A stretch of DNA of 6,873 bases from Methanosarcinales archaeon (GCA_013415595.1 JAAEEW010000164.1:1-6873); one strand, 5' to 3'; shown: positions 1 through 6,820, counted from the first letter of the stretch. Notes: a model not told the origin generated them from the sequence alone. Made by a program: numbers and translations.

Positions 1-1180
1 GATCGCAGGTATGAAGCTACGGGCCGTGATCGCCGACCACCACCGGCCGGCGTCGGCCGACGGTAGCAGCAGGGATAGCATCGTGGCCCACATCAATCCC
101 CACCTGGCAGGGGCAGACGGAGCCACCCAGCTCAGCGGCAGCGGGGCGGCCTTCCTCCTGGCCAGGGCCCTCTCATCCGGTCCGTCTTCCTCCCCCTCCA
201 CCGGCCAGGACAACGACGACCTCTCCGCCCTGGCGGTGGTGGGCGCGGTGGGCGATCTCCAGGACCTGGCCAGCGGCCGCTTGCTTGGCATCAACCGCAG
301 GCTGCTGGATATCGGATCGTCCACCGGAGTGCTGTCCTTCGGCCCCGACCTGAAGCTTTTTGGACGTCAGACCAGGCCGGTCTTCAAGATGCTGGAGTAC
401 TCCCAGGACCCCTACATCCCCGGGCTATCGGGAAACGAGGACGCCTGCATATCATTCCTCCGCGACCTGGGGCTCCGCCTGGGCGGGGAGCGCTGGCGGC
501 GCTGGATCGACCTGAACCAGGAAGAGAAGTCCCGCATCGTCTCCGCCCTGATGAGAGAGGGGCTGAAATCGGGGCTTGCCGCCCCCCAGCTGGAGCGGCT
601 GGTAGGGGAGGTCTACACCCTGCTCCGGGAGGGGGAGGGAACCGAGCTTAGGGACGCCAGCGAGTTCTCCACCCTGCTGAACGCCACCGCCCGCTACGGC
701 CACTCCCGGATCGGCCTGCAGGTGTGCATGGGAGACCGGGGCAGCTCCTTCGAGGAGGCCCAGACGCTGCTTAACGAGCACCGCAAGAACCTGGTGGAGG
801 GACTGAAGCTGGTCCGGGATAGAGGCATAGTGAGCCTCCCCCACATTCAGTACTTCGACGCCGGAGACGCCATTTTGGACACCATCGTGGGCATCGTGGC
901 CGGGATGAGCTTTCAGATGGGAGATCGCTCCAAGCCCATCCTGGCCTTCGCCCGGGCCACAGACGGCTCCCTCAAGGTCTCCGCCCGGGGGACCCAGAAC
1001 CTGGTTCGGGCCGGGCTCAACCTGGCGGAGGCATTGTCCACCTCGGCCAGGGCCCTGGGGGGAGTGGGCGGAGGACACAACGTGGCCGCCGGAGCCACCA
1101 TTCCCCCCGCCAGCCGGGAGGAGTTCCTGAGGCTGGTGGACGAGATGGTGGGCGGACAGATGGCCCGCAAGAAGAGGTGA
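1..1180 (+). CDS. recJ: RecJ-like single-stranded-DNA exonuclease (DHH/DHHA1 family), C-terminal part
   Basis: The gene is cut by the window edge: its frame is open from base 2 to the TGA at 1178-1180, giving 392 residues, while archaeal RecJ/GAN proteins are usually some 450-480 residues, so roughly the first 80-100 are missing. The Met at base 11 is internal, not the start. Counting from that Met, DHH (9-11) is the family's third metal-binding motif. INPHLAG (29-34) and VVGAVGDLQD (77-86, probable motif IV region) follow. A DHHA1 domain fills the C-terminal part and ends in the substrate-binding GGGHN motif (353-357) followed by AAG. Family members are Mn-dependent 5'-3' exonucleases; archaeal forms often bind GINS at the replication fork (known for GAN, inferred here). 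A Ser/Pro/Gly-rich stretch (about 55-70) looks like a disordered loop. The gene converges on the minus-strand unit downstream. No clear terminator follows. Family is secure; the exact biological role is not. Confidence 0.9.
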   Translation, partial: IAGMKLRAVIADHHRPASADGSSRDSIVAHINPHLAGADGATQLSGSGAAFLLARALSSGPSSSPSTGQDNDDLSALAVVGAVGDLQDLASGRLLGINRRLLDIGSSTGVLSFGPDLKLFGRQTRPVFKMLEYSQDPYIPGLSGNEDACISFLRDLGLRLGGERWRRWIDLNQEEKSRIVSALMREGLKSGLAAPQLERLVGEVYTLLREGEGTELRDASEFSTLLNATARYGHSRIGLQVCMGDRGSSFEEAQTLLNEHRKNLVEGLKLVRDRGIVSLPHIQYFDAGDAILDTIVGIVAGMSFQMGDRSKPILAFARATDGSLKVSARGTQNLVRAGLNLAEALSTSARALGGVGGGHNVAAGATIPPASREEFLRLVDEMVGGQMARKKR

Positions 1181-1410
1181 AGCGGCTGGCAGTGGAGGAT
1201 GCCGTCAGGCAGGGCTGTCCCCCCCCTGGCGGCCGAAGTCCAGGCCCCTGGTCAGAGCGCAGCGGTGCTGCCGATCGTCTTCGATTCTAAAACCGGGCAG
1301 GGATGCCGGTTGGAGGAGAGATATCCCCCGTCAGCCAGCGCCATCTCTTTCGCCAGATCCTGTAAATCCTTAAAAACTTAAAATCAGGGGTCCCGGAGCG
1401 AGCGCGCAGC
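1181..1410. other. Convergent intergenic region, no gene seen
   Basis: This 230-bp stretch lies between the ends of the recJ-like gene and the minus-strand exported-protein gene. Short open frames exist on both strands (up to 60 codons at 1199-1381 on the plus strand), but none has a properly spaced ribosome binding site or recognisable protein features. The only signal I can support is the A/T-rich tract near 1361-1386. Confidence 0.6.
1370..1384 (-). terminator. T-rich terminator for the dapF unit
   Basis: Read on the minus strand, about 27 bases after the stop of the exported-protein gene, the transcript reaches TTTTAAGTTTTTAA, preceded by a very GC-rich segment. Archaeal RNA polymerase terminates at U-rich tracts with or without a hairpin, and no strong hairpin is visible here. 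This is the expected end of the dapF transcript. Confidence 0.5.
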
Positions 1411-1866
1411 TCAGACCGGCCCCAGGAACCCGAAGTACCTTCCGTACATGCGGTCTTTGGCCACCTTGATGTGCTCGTCCAGGGTGAAGTTGCCGATGAA
1501 CATGTGAGTGACCAGGGCCATCTCCTCCTTGGGCTCGTCGCCTTCATCGTCGTAGACCACGTAGCCCATTCTGCCGATGCCGGTGAAGTTGGCGTTGATC
1601 ACGATCTCCGACCAGTCGGGAAAGGCCCTCAGGTCGGTCCGGGTGGAGAGGCGGCTACAGCTTTCGAACTCTTTGTAGGCGCTCATGCTCAGGTTGTAGT
1701 TGTCGTAGTACATGCTCTCCCGGAACTTCTGGTCGTAGGAGAAGAGGTGAGCCCGGGGATCGCTCTTGGATCCGAGGTGCATGACAGGCATGTCCATGAC
1801 GGCGCTGGCGGATGCGATCCATCCGGCCAGGAACAGCAGGAACAATGCCGCCACGAATCCTTTCAT
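1411..1866 (-). CDS. Small exported protein of unknown function
   Basis: A 151-residue protein that I do not recognise. Residues 1-22 form a typical Sec signal peptide: Lys at position 2, a hydrophobic core (4-17) and an ASASA stretch that suits signal peptidase cleavage near residue 22. The mature part is about 129 residues, rich in Tyr, Asp and Met, with one Cys (70) and no second membrane segment or C-terminal anchor. Three N-X-S/T sequons (N58, N93, N126) would fit archaeal N-glycosylation outside the cell. The start is supported by GGAGG at 1881-1877, ten bases upstream of the ATG. The gene begins 23 bp after the dapF stop on the same strand, so it is probably cotranscribed with dapF, although nothing suggests a role in lysine synthesis. 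It is probably a lineage-restricted cell-surface or pseudoperiplasmic protein. That the gene is real is well supported; its function is unknown. Confidence 0.8.
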   Translation of the reverse strand: MKGFVAALFLLFLAGWIASASAVMDMPVMHLGSKSDPRAHLFSYDQKFRESMYYDNYNLSMSAYKEFESCSRLSTRTDLRAFPDWSEIVINANFTGIGRMGYVVYDDEGDEPKEEMALVTHMFIGNFTLDEHIKVAKDRMYGRYFGFLGPV

Positions 1867-1889
1867 AAGAGCACTTCCTCCATAGCCCC

Positions 1890-2795
1890 CTATAATCCTT
1901 CCGATAACAGGTACTCCTCGGTCAACTCCCCGTTGAAAACGGTGCTGGCCGGACCTTCCAGGAAGGCCCTGTCACCCTCAAAATAAACCATCAGCGGTCC
2001 GCCCTTTGTCCTGACCAAAACCCTGTTCCCGACGTGTCCCAGCCTGCGGGCTACAGCCGCGCTGGCCACGGCCCCGGTGCCGCAGGAGAAGGTCTCTCCC
2101 TCCACCCCGCGCTCGAAGGTCCGGACCCGAAGGTCGCTTCCCAGGCAGACGAAGTTCACGTTGGTCCCCTGGGGGAAGGTCTGATGATGCCTGATTCCCG
2201 GGGCCACCTCCATTATCGGCAGCTCGGGGTCATCCACGAAGACCACGGCGTGGGGAACTCCGGTGTTCACCGCCGAGACCTCCAGGCCCTCCAGCCTCAC
2301 CTTCAACAGCTCGCCGTTGCCGGCCGCGGGAATCGAGCGGCGGTCGAACCTGGGAACTCCCATCTCCACCTTGGCCCAGAAGGTCCCGCCCTCCATTCGC
2401 ACCTGCACAGGGAGGACTCCGGCCAGGGTCTCCACCTGGAAGCTCTCGGCCACGTATCCACTGTCCCAGGCATACTTGGCCAGGCAGCGAATCCCGTTGC
2501 CGCACATCTCAGCCTCCGAGCCGTCGGGCTGCAGGAGCCTCATGCCCACTTCTGCCTGGCTGCTGGAGGTCAGGAAGAGCACGCCGTCAGCGCCAATCCC
2601 GAAGTTGCGGTTGCACAGCTTCATGGCCAGAGAGATCTTCTTCTCCTCTGGCACCAGGGAGCAGCTCATTTCGTCGATGAGTATGAAGTCGTTGCCGTTT
2701 CCGTGAAGCTTGGAAAATCTCAGGGACCGGGGCCCGAATCGATCCTCCAGCATCTCTGTATCCGTCGTCTCGTCCAGCTTTAGTTTATATACCAT
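1890..2795 (-). CDS. dapF: Diaminopimelate epimerase
   Basis: DapF converts LL-diaminopimelate to meso-diaminopimelate, the substrate of LysA, in cytoplasmic lysine synthesis. It is a cofactor-free epimerase that uses two cysteines as acid and base. Both are present, C98 in MCGNG and C238 in SCGTG, as are NGNDF (33-37), NFGIGADG (64-71) and the ERGVEGET segment before the second Cys. The length of 301 residues is slightly above the usual 270-290. The excess is an N-terminal stretch of about 25 residues before the conserved RFSKLHGNGNDF. I chose the ATG at 2795 because a minus-strand TATA-like element at 2838-2829 would start transcription only 10-15 bases ahead of it. The ribosome binding site is weak (AGGG at 2810-2807). 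The ATG at 2753 (287 residues) is an alternative, but it has no ribosome binding site either. The frame stays open upstream to 3179, but that part is antisense to the HPS gene and not real. Codons 2-4 overlap the hps TATA box. The exported-protein gene follows 23 bp downstream. Confidence 0.95.
   Translation of the reverse strand: MVYKLKLDETTDTEMLEDRFGPRSLRFSKLHGNGNDFILIDEMSCSLVPEEKKISLAMKLCNRNFGIGADGVLFLTSSSQAEVGMRLLQPDGSEAEMCGNGIRCLAKYAWDSGYVAESFQVETLAGVLPVQVRMEGGTFWAKVEMGVPRFDRRSIPAAGNGELLKVRLEGLEVSAVNTGVPHAVVFVDDPELPIMEVAPGIRHHQTFPQGTNVNFVCLGSDLRVRTFERGVEGETFSCGTGAVASAAVARRLGHVGNRVLVRTKGGPLMVYFEGDRAFLEGPASTVFNGELTEEYLLSEGL
2784..2791 (+). promoter_or_regulatory. Probable TATA box of the hps-rraA gene
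   Basis: TTTATATA is a near-perfect archaeal TATA box. Transcription would start about 25 bases downstream, near 2813-2818, leaving a leader of about 15-20 bases before the proposed AUU start at 2833. The box lies inside codons 2-4 of dapF on the other strand, so TBP bound here would sit on the dapF start. It also argues against a start further upstream at 2710. Confidence 0.6.
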
Positions 2796-2823
2796 ATGCA
2801 GATATTCCCTTTGGTCCCGTGGT

Positions 2824-2829
2824 GGTGAT
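2824..2829 (+). promoter_or_regulatory. Ribosome binding site that decides the hps-rraA start
   Basis: GGTGAT is an exact complement of the 3' end of archaeal 16S rRNA (ATCACC). It ends three bases before the ATT at 2833. Because it matches the distal part of the AGGAGGTGAT consensus, this places the position equivalent to GGAGG about seven bases from the start, which is normal. The next in-frame ATG at 2857 has no such site. Confidence 0.65.
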
Positions 2830-2838
2830 AATATTAAA
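2829..2838 (-). promoter_or_regulatory. Probable TATA box of dapF
   Basis: The minus strand reads TTTAATATTA here, close to the archaeal TATA consensus and in otherwise GC-rich sequence. Transcription would start about 25 bases downstream, near 2806-2810, just ahead of the dapF ATG at 2795. The element covers the first codons of the divergent hps gene, so it cannot be separated from coding sequence by composition alone. Confidence 0.45.
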
Positions 2839-4113
2839 CCCATTCTACAGGTTGCCATGGATCTGCTTGAGCTCGATCGGGCAATCCAGATATCAAAAGA
2901 GGCAGTGGCCGGGGGAGCGGACTGGATAGAGGCCGGCACTCCCCTCATCAAGAGCGAGGGCATGAACGCCGTTCGCGAGATGCACAAAGCCCTGCCCGGA
3001 ATCAAGATCATCGCAGATATGAAGACCGTGGACACCGGTGCCATGGAGGTGGAGATGGCGGCCAAGGCCGGAGCGGACATAGTGGCAATGCTTGCCATCT
3101 CCGACGACTCGACCATCGAGGACGCCCTTCGAGCTGCCCGGAAATACGGCGTCAAGATCATGATGGACCTGCTGACCACTCCCGATCCGGTGGAGCGGTC
3201 CAGGGAGCTGGAGAAGCTGGGAGTGGACTACATCTGCGTCCACGTGGGGATAGACCAGCAGATGACCGGCCGAAGCACCATCGACTTCCTGAAGCTGATA
3301 TTAAACGAGGTCAATATCCCGGTGGCCGCCGCCGGAGGCATAGACGCCTCTTCCGGAGCGGAGGCCATCGCCAGCGGGGCGTCCATCGTAATCGTGGGCG
3401 GAAACATCACCCGCACTCCCGACGTCACCGCCTCGGCCAGGCTCATCCGGGAGGCCATCGATCGCCCCGGGGATGTGGCCTATTCCAGAAAGAGCATGGA
3501 GGAGGAGCTGATGGCCATCTTCCGGGAGGTCTCTACCCCCAACATATCCGACGCCATGCACCGCAAGGGAGCCATGCGCGAGATATCCCCCATAAATCCG
3601 GGGACGAAGATGGTGGGCAAGGCCATAACCGTGCAGACCTACCAGGGCGACTGGGCCAAGCCGGTGGAGGCCATCGACGAGGGCGGCCCGGGAGACGTCA
3701 TCGTCATCTACAACGGCAGCCGGCACGTAGCTCCCTGGGGGGGGCTGGCCACCCTGAGCTGCAAGCAGAAGGGCATCGAGGGCGTAGTGGTGGACGGTGC
3801 AGTGAGAGACGTGGACGAGGTCCGGAAGATGAACTATCCCCTCTTCGCCAGCGCCGTCATTCCCAACGCCGGAGAGCCCAAGGGCATGGGGGAGATCAAC
3901 GCCGAGATAACCTGCGGCGGCCAGACGGTCCGGCCCGGCGACTACATAATAGGAGACGACTGCGGAGTGGTGGTGGTCCCCAGGGAGAGGGCCTACGAGA
4001 TCGCCCGGAGGGCCAAAGAGGTGGAGAAGAACGAGAGCAGGCTCTATGAGGAGATCTCCCGGGGAAGCACCCTATCCCAGGTGGCCAGGCTCAAGAAATG
4101 GGAGAAGGTTTGA
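2833..4113 (+). CDS. 3-hexulose-6-phosphate synthase fused to an RraA-like domain
   Basis: Two domains in 426 residues. Residues 1-212 form the (beta/alpha)8 HPS/KGPDC domain: D10 ends strand 1, then E33, D62-x-K64-x-x-D67, H137 and the phosphate-binding loops AAGGI (166-170) and IVIVGGNIT (185-193). HPS joins formaldehyde to ribulose 5-phosphate; in archaea lacking a classical pentose phosphate pathway it is thought to run in reverse with PHI to make ribulose 5-phosphate. Residues 222-426 are RraA-like, with PWGGLAT (301-307) and VDGAVRD (320-326), the fold and Arg-Asp pair also found in HMG/CHA-type aldolases. The domain's activity is unknown here. No ATG, GTG or TTG fits the start. The ATT at 2833 has a ribosome binding site, fits the promoter and aligns E33/D62/K64/D67 with the standard family numbering. 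Starting at ATG 2857 would remove most of strand 1. The neighbours are unrelated in function. The fusion is known in other archaea. Confidence 0.92.
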   Translation: MKPILQVAMDLLELDRAIQISKEAVAGGADWIEAGTPLIKSEGMNAVREMHKALPGIKIIADMKTVDTGAMEVEMAAKAGADIVAMLAISDDSTIEDALRAARKYGVKIMMDLLTTPDPVERSRELEKLGVDYICVHVGIDQQMTGRSTIDFLKLILNEVNIPVAAAGGIDASSGAEAIASGASIVIVGGNITRTPDVTASARLIREAIDRPGDVAYSRKSMEEELMAIFREVSTPNISDAMHRKGAMREISPINPGTKMVGKAITVQTYQGDWAKPVEAIDEGGPGDVIVIYNGSRHVAPWGGLATLSCKQKGIEGVVVDGAVRDVDEVRKMNYPLFASAVIPNAGEPKGMGEINAEITCGGQTVRPGDYIIGDDCGVVVVPRERAYEIARRAKEVEKNESRLYEEISRGSTLSQVARLKKWEKV

Positions 4114-4159
4114 AATACCTTGGCAGTTGCCCCGTAACATCTCGATAAACGATAAGGCG

Positions 4160-4167
4160 TAAATATA
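4160..4167 (+). promoter_or_regulatory. TATA box of secF-secD
   Basis: TAAATATA lies 33-40 bases before the secF ATG, in the 86-bp gap after the HPS-RraA stop. It predicts a start of transcription near 4186-4190 and therefore a very short leader. The gap has no T-run terminator, so some read-through from the upstream gene is possible. Confidence 0.6.
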
Positions 4168-4187
4168 GTGAACGTGGTTCTGCGTGC

Positions 4188-4195
4188 GAGGAGGG
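4188..4195 (+). promoter_or_regulatory. Ribosome binding site of secF
   Basis: GAGGAGGG contains GGAGG at 4190-4194, five bases before the ATG at 4200. This strong site fixes the secF start. Confidence 0.7.
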
Positions 4196-4199
4196 TTCT

Positions 4200-5099
4200 A
4201 TGGATCTGGAGAACCTCATTACAAAACTTACAGATGATAATTCCAAGCGGCTGATGGTGATACCGCTGGCAGTTCTGGCAGTGGCCCTGCTGGTCATGGG
4301 CTGGAACTTCGCCACCACCGGCTCGCCAGTCAATCTGGGTATAGAATTTACTGGCGGCACATTGGTGACCATTCCTGCTACCGAGAGTTCCGACGCAGTG
4401 GCAAAATTCCTGGAAGGCTATCCGGTAATTGAGATACGAGAGGTCGGAAGCAGATACATGGTCCAGATGGGCTCCATGGACGAAGAGGCCTACAGCGAGC
4501 TGGCCAAGAAGGTGAACGTCCAGTACAGCGATGCAGAGATCAGGTACATGGGACCGGTCTACAGCAAGCTGCTCCAGAAGGACGCCATGAGGTACGTGCC
4601 CATATCCTTCGTGCTCATGGCCATAGTGGTCTTCGCCATCTTCCGAAAGCCATTCGTCTCAGGAATAATCGTGCTCTGTGCCCTTTCCGACATACTCATT
4701 GCCGCGGGCCTCAGCACGGCGGTGGGAGTCAAGCTATCCCTGGGGACGGTGGCCGCCCTTCTCATGCTGATAGGTTACTCCGTGGACACCGACATCCTCC
4801 TCTCGGTAAGGGTAATCAAGAGGAAAGGACTGCTGGACGAGAAGGTCAGGGGTGCCATAGGCACGGGAGTGATAATGACCGCCTCCACCCTTTCGGCGGT
4901 AATCGCCCTCATGCTGGTCTCCACAATTCTGTACTACATATCTCCGTCCTTCACCAGAATCGATATTCTGGCGGACATTTCCACGGTTCTGTTCTTCGGA
5001 CTTCTGGCTGATATGATGAACACCTGGATCACCAACGTCCAGGCTCTCAAATGGTACATGGCCCGACCGAGGGCGGCAGTCAGGAGGCGGAGAAGATGA
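4200..5099 (+). CDS. secF: Protein-export membrane protein SecF
   Basis: SecF pairs with SecD in the membrane beside the SecYE channel and helps move exported proteins across, in bacteria using the ion gradient; the energy source in archaea is less clear. The 299-residue protein has the family's six-helix layout: helix 1 at about 17-37, an extracytoplasmic P4-like domain at about 40-130, and five helices near 133-150, 153-173, 180-197, 225-247 and 257-280. The hallmark GIEFTGG (47-53) follows helix 1, with Glu where many SecF proteins have Asp. IGYSVDTDILLSVR (191-204) is the conserved helix-4 motif. MGPVYSKLLQKDA (117-129) precedes helix 2. The C terminus is strongly basic (ending in five Arg), as expected on the cytoplasmic side. 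It is the first gene of the secF-secD operon, and its TGA overlaps the secD ATG as ATGA. Confidence 0.95.
   Translation: MDLENLITKLTDDNSKRLMVIPLAVLAVALLVMGWNFATTGSPVNLGIEFTGGTLVTIPATESSDAVAKFLEGYPVIEIREVGSRYMVQMGSMDEEAYSELAKKVNVQYSDAEIRYMGPVYSKLLQKDAMRYVPISFVLMAIVVFAIFRKPFVSGIIVLCALSDILIAAGLSTAVGVKLSLGTVAALLMLIGYSVDTDILLSVRVIKRKGLLDEKVRGAIGTGVIMTASTLSAVIALMLVSTILYYISPSFTRIDILADISTVLFFGLLADMMNTWITNVQALKWYMARPRAAVRRRRR
5082..5087 (+). promoter_or_regulatory. Ribosome binding site of secD
   Basis: AGGAGG inside the end of secF, eight bases before the ATG at 5096. It selects this ATG over the in-frame ATG at 5051, which would add 15 residues and deepen the overlap with secF. Confidence 0.75.
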
Positions 5100-6757
5100 A
5101 GATAACCCGAGATCCAAGAGTCATCATTTACCTGGTGGCTGTGGCCATAGCCCTGATACTCATCGCGCCGCTGCCCACAGAGGACGGCCTGCAGTCCCGG
5201 CTTAGATACGGCCTGGACCTGGAGGGCGGCTCCTGGCTGCAACTGCAGCTTGAAGGGGCCATCGTGCAACTGGACGTCGATCCGTCCAGGATTCTGGAGT
5301 GGGAGTTCGGCCAGTCGGGAACGGTGACCGGCGTAGAGAAGAGAGACACCGGCTTCATAGTCTCCATGACCGGCAAGGTTCCCTCAACCCTCCCCGACGA
5401 CCTGGGATACCCGTCATCGAGGATGGTGGAAAGGGGCAATGCCACCAGAATAACCGTGCCCTCGTCCTCCGAGGGAGTGATAATCAACTACCTGAAGTCC
5501 CAGCTGGATGCGGACATCAAGGTAGTGGGCGTGGAGCCCATCCGCTACGAGATCCGGACCAACGTCACCCGTGAATCCCTGGACGCCATCCTGGCCCCGG
5601 TGGGCGGAAGCGTGGTCGCCGGCGAGGAGGGCTTCGTTGAGGGAGTCACATCGGAGACCGTGGACGAGACCAAGCAGGTCCTGGACAAGAAGCTCAACCG
5701 TCTGGGTCTGCAGGACATCAAGGTCCGCATCGTCGGCACCCAGTTCATTCTGATCGACCTGGCCGGCGTGGACGTGGACACCGCGGAGAACATCGTGGGC
5801 AAGCCCGGCAAGTTCGAGATCAGGGTCCAGACCGGCGACAACGAGAGCCGGCACATAGTCTACGGCGACGCCGTGGTCTCGGTAGATCTCCCCTCCGGCG
5901 ACAGAACCGGCAGGTGGGGAGTGCCCTTCGTTCTCTCCGAGGACGGTGCTCAGACCTTCCAGAGAGTGGTCAAGGAAGAAGGGGCCACCCGCAACCCCCA
6001 GGCTCATGAGATATCCATGTACCTGGACAAGGACATGATCTTCAGCGCCCCCCTGGCCCCGGAGCTGGCTTCGGCTCTGGACAAGTCCCCCATGAGAAAC
6101 CTGGTGGCCCAGGTGGGTGGAGGAGAAGAGGGCTCTCAGAGGGCCAAGGAGCTGTACATCCACCTCCGTGAAGGTGCTCTGCCGGTCAACGTCAAGGTCA
6201 TCGGGTCCGGCCAGGTGACGGCGGCCCTGGGATCCCAGTTCAAGACCCAGGTGGCCATCGCCGGAATCATAGCCATCCTGGCAGTGGCCCTGATGATCTA
6301 CTACCGCTACCGGGAGAAGAAGATCGTACTGCCCATGATTGCCACCTCCTTCAGCGAGGTCATCATGATGCTCGGCATCTGGGCGGCCATGGGCTGGCAA
6401 CTGGACCTGGCCTCCATAGCAGGCATCATAATGGTGCTCGGAACCGGAGTGGACCATCTGGTGATAATCACCGATGAGCTTCTCCGGGGAGAGAAGGTCA
6501 AGACCTCCGCCGTGGACACCGAGGGCAAGGGCGTGGTCCTTACCGGCAAGGTCTATCTGGCCCGTCTGTCCAGGGCCTTCTACATCATCATGGGTGCGGC
6601 CCTGACTACGGTTGCGGCCATGCTGCCCCTGCTGAAGATGGGCTTTGGTGCGCTCACCGGCTTCGCGCTGATCATCATCATCGGCGTCGTAATCGGCGTG
6701 GGAATCGCCAGGCCCGCCTACGGCAGAATCGTGGGATACATTCTGGGAGAGGACTAA
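5096..6757 (+). CDS. secD: Protein-export membrane protein SecD
   Basis: Partner of SecF in the Sec accessory complex. The 553-residue protein has helix 1 at about 8-25, then GLDLEGGSWLQLQLEG (39-54), the SecD D1 motif. A large extracytoplasmic P1 region of about 350 residues follows. It includes the conserved GVTSETVDETKQVLDKKLNRLG segment (183-204) and ends in LREGALPVNVKVI (357-369) before helix 2. The C-terminal five helices lie at about 385-404, 410-432, 437-460, 494-513 and 518-541. The helix-4 motif is GTGVDHLVIITDE (449-461); His453 follows the conserved Asp452. A hydrophilic loop of about 30 residues (462-492) separates helices 4 and 5. The start at 5096 has a good ribosome binding site and gives an ATGA overlap with secF, implying coupled translation and matched amounts of both subunits. 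A hairpin with a T-run follows the stop. Confidence 0.95.
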   Translation: MKITRDPRVIIYLVAVAIALILIAPLPTEDGLQSRLRYGLDLEGGSWLQLQLEGAIVQLDVDPSRILEWEFGQSGTVTGVEKRDTGFIVSMTGKVPSTLPDDLGYPSSRMVERGNATRITVPSSSEGVIINYLKSQLDADIKVVGVEPIRYEIRTNVTRESLDAILAPVGGSVVAGEEGFVEGVTSETVDETKQVLDKKLNRLGLQDIKVRIVGTQFILIDLAGVDVDTAENIVGKPGKFEIRVQTGDNESRHIVYGDAVVSVDLPSGDRTGRWGVPFVLSEDGAQTFQRVVKEEGATRNPQAHEISMYLDKDMIFSAPLAPELASALDKSPMRNLVAQVGGGEEGSQRAKELYIHLREGALPVNVKVIGSGQVTAALGSQFKTQVAIAGIIAILAVALMIYYRYREKKIVLPMIATSFSEVIMMLGIWAAMGWQLDLASIAGIIMVLGTGVDHLVIITDELLRGEKVKTSAVDTEGKGVVLTGKVYLARLSRAFYIIMGAALTTVAAMLPLLKMGFGALTGFALIIIIGVVIGVGIARPAYGRIVGYILGED

Positions 6758-6793
6758 AAAAGTCCCTCTCCTCCCCCAGACGCTTCTTTTTTT
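6748..6793 (+). terminator. Hairpin and T-run terminator of secF-secD
   Basis: AGAGGAC (6748-6754) pairs with GTCCCTCT (6762-6769) with one bulged base, around an A-rich loop containing the secD stop codon. Outer bases TCTGGG (6742-6747) can also pair with CCCAGA (6775-6780). A run of T (6784-6793, broken by one C) follows directly. Hairpin plus U-tract fits an archaeal transcription terminator. Confidence 0.7.
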
Positions 6794-6820
6794 AAAAAGT
6801 TGTTTTCTTGATTCGAAATC

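Noticed and set aside
1199..1381. A 60-codon open frame on the plus strand after the recJ-like gene
   Set aside because: GGAGG touches the ATG with no spacer, the translation has no recognisable features, and it runs into the terminator tract of the opposite strand.
1276..1386. A short minus-strand frame with plausible protein-like composition (about 30 codons from an ATG)
   Set aside because: It is very short, lacks a ribosome binding site and lies partly in the terminator region. A gene remnant cannot be excluded but is not supported.
2710..2832. An ATG at 2710 as the start of the HPS-RraA gene
   Set aside because: It would lie upstream of the TATA box, overlap dapF by 86 bases antisense, and add 41 residues absent from the HPS family.
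2796..3179. Upstream in-frame extension of dapF by 128 residues on the minus strand
   Set aside because: It is the antisense of the conserved HPS domain, is Ser/Met/Ile-rich low-quality sequence, and DapF proteins do not have such an extension.
4275..6292. A 15-base direct repeat CTGGCAGTGGCCCTG, in secF (4275-4289) and secD (6278-6292)
   Set aside because: Both copies encode LAVAL in transmembrane helices of paralogous proteins, so shared codon preference explains it.
5414..6457. A long minus-strand open frame of 347 codons opposite secD
   Set aside because: It is antisense to conserved SecD sequence, is His/Gly/Asp-rich, and arises from the GC-rich codon pattern of the plus-strand gene.
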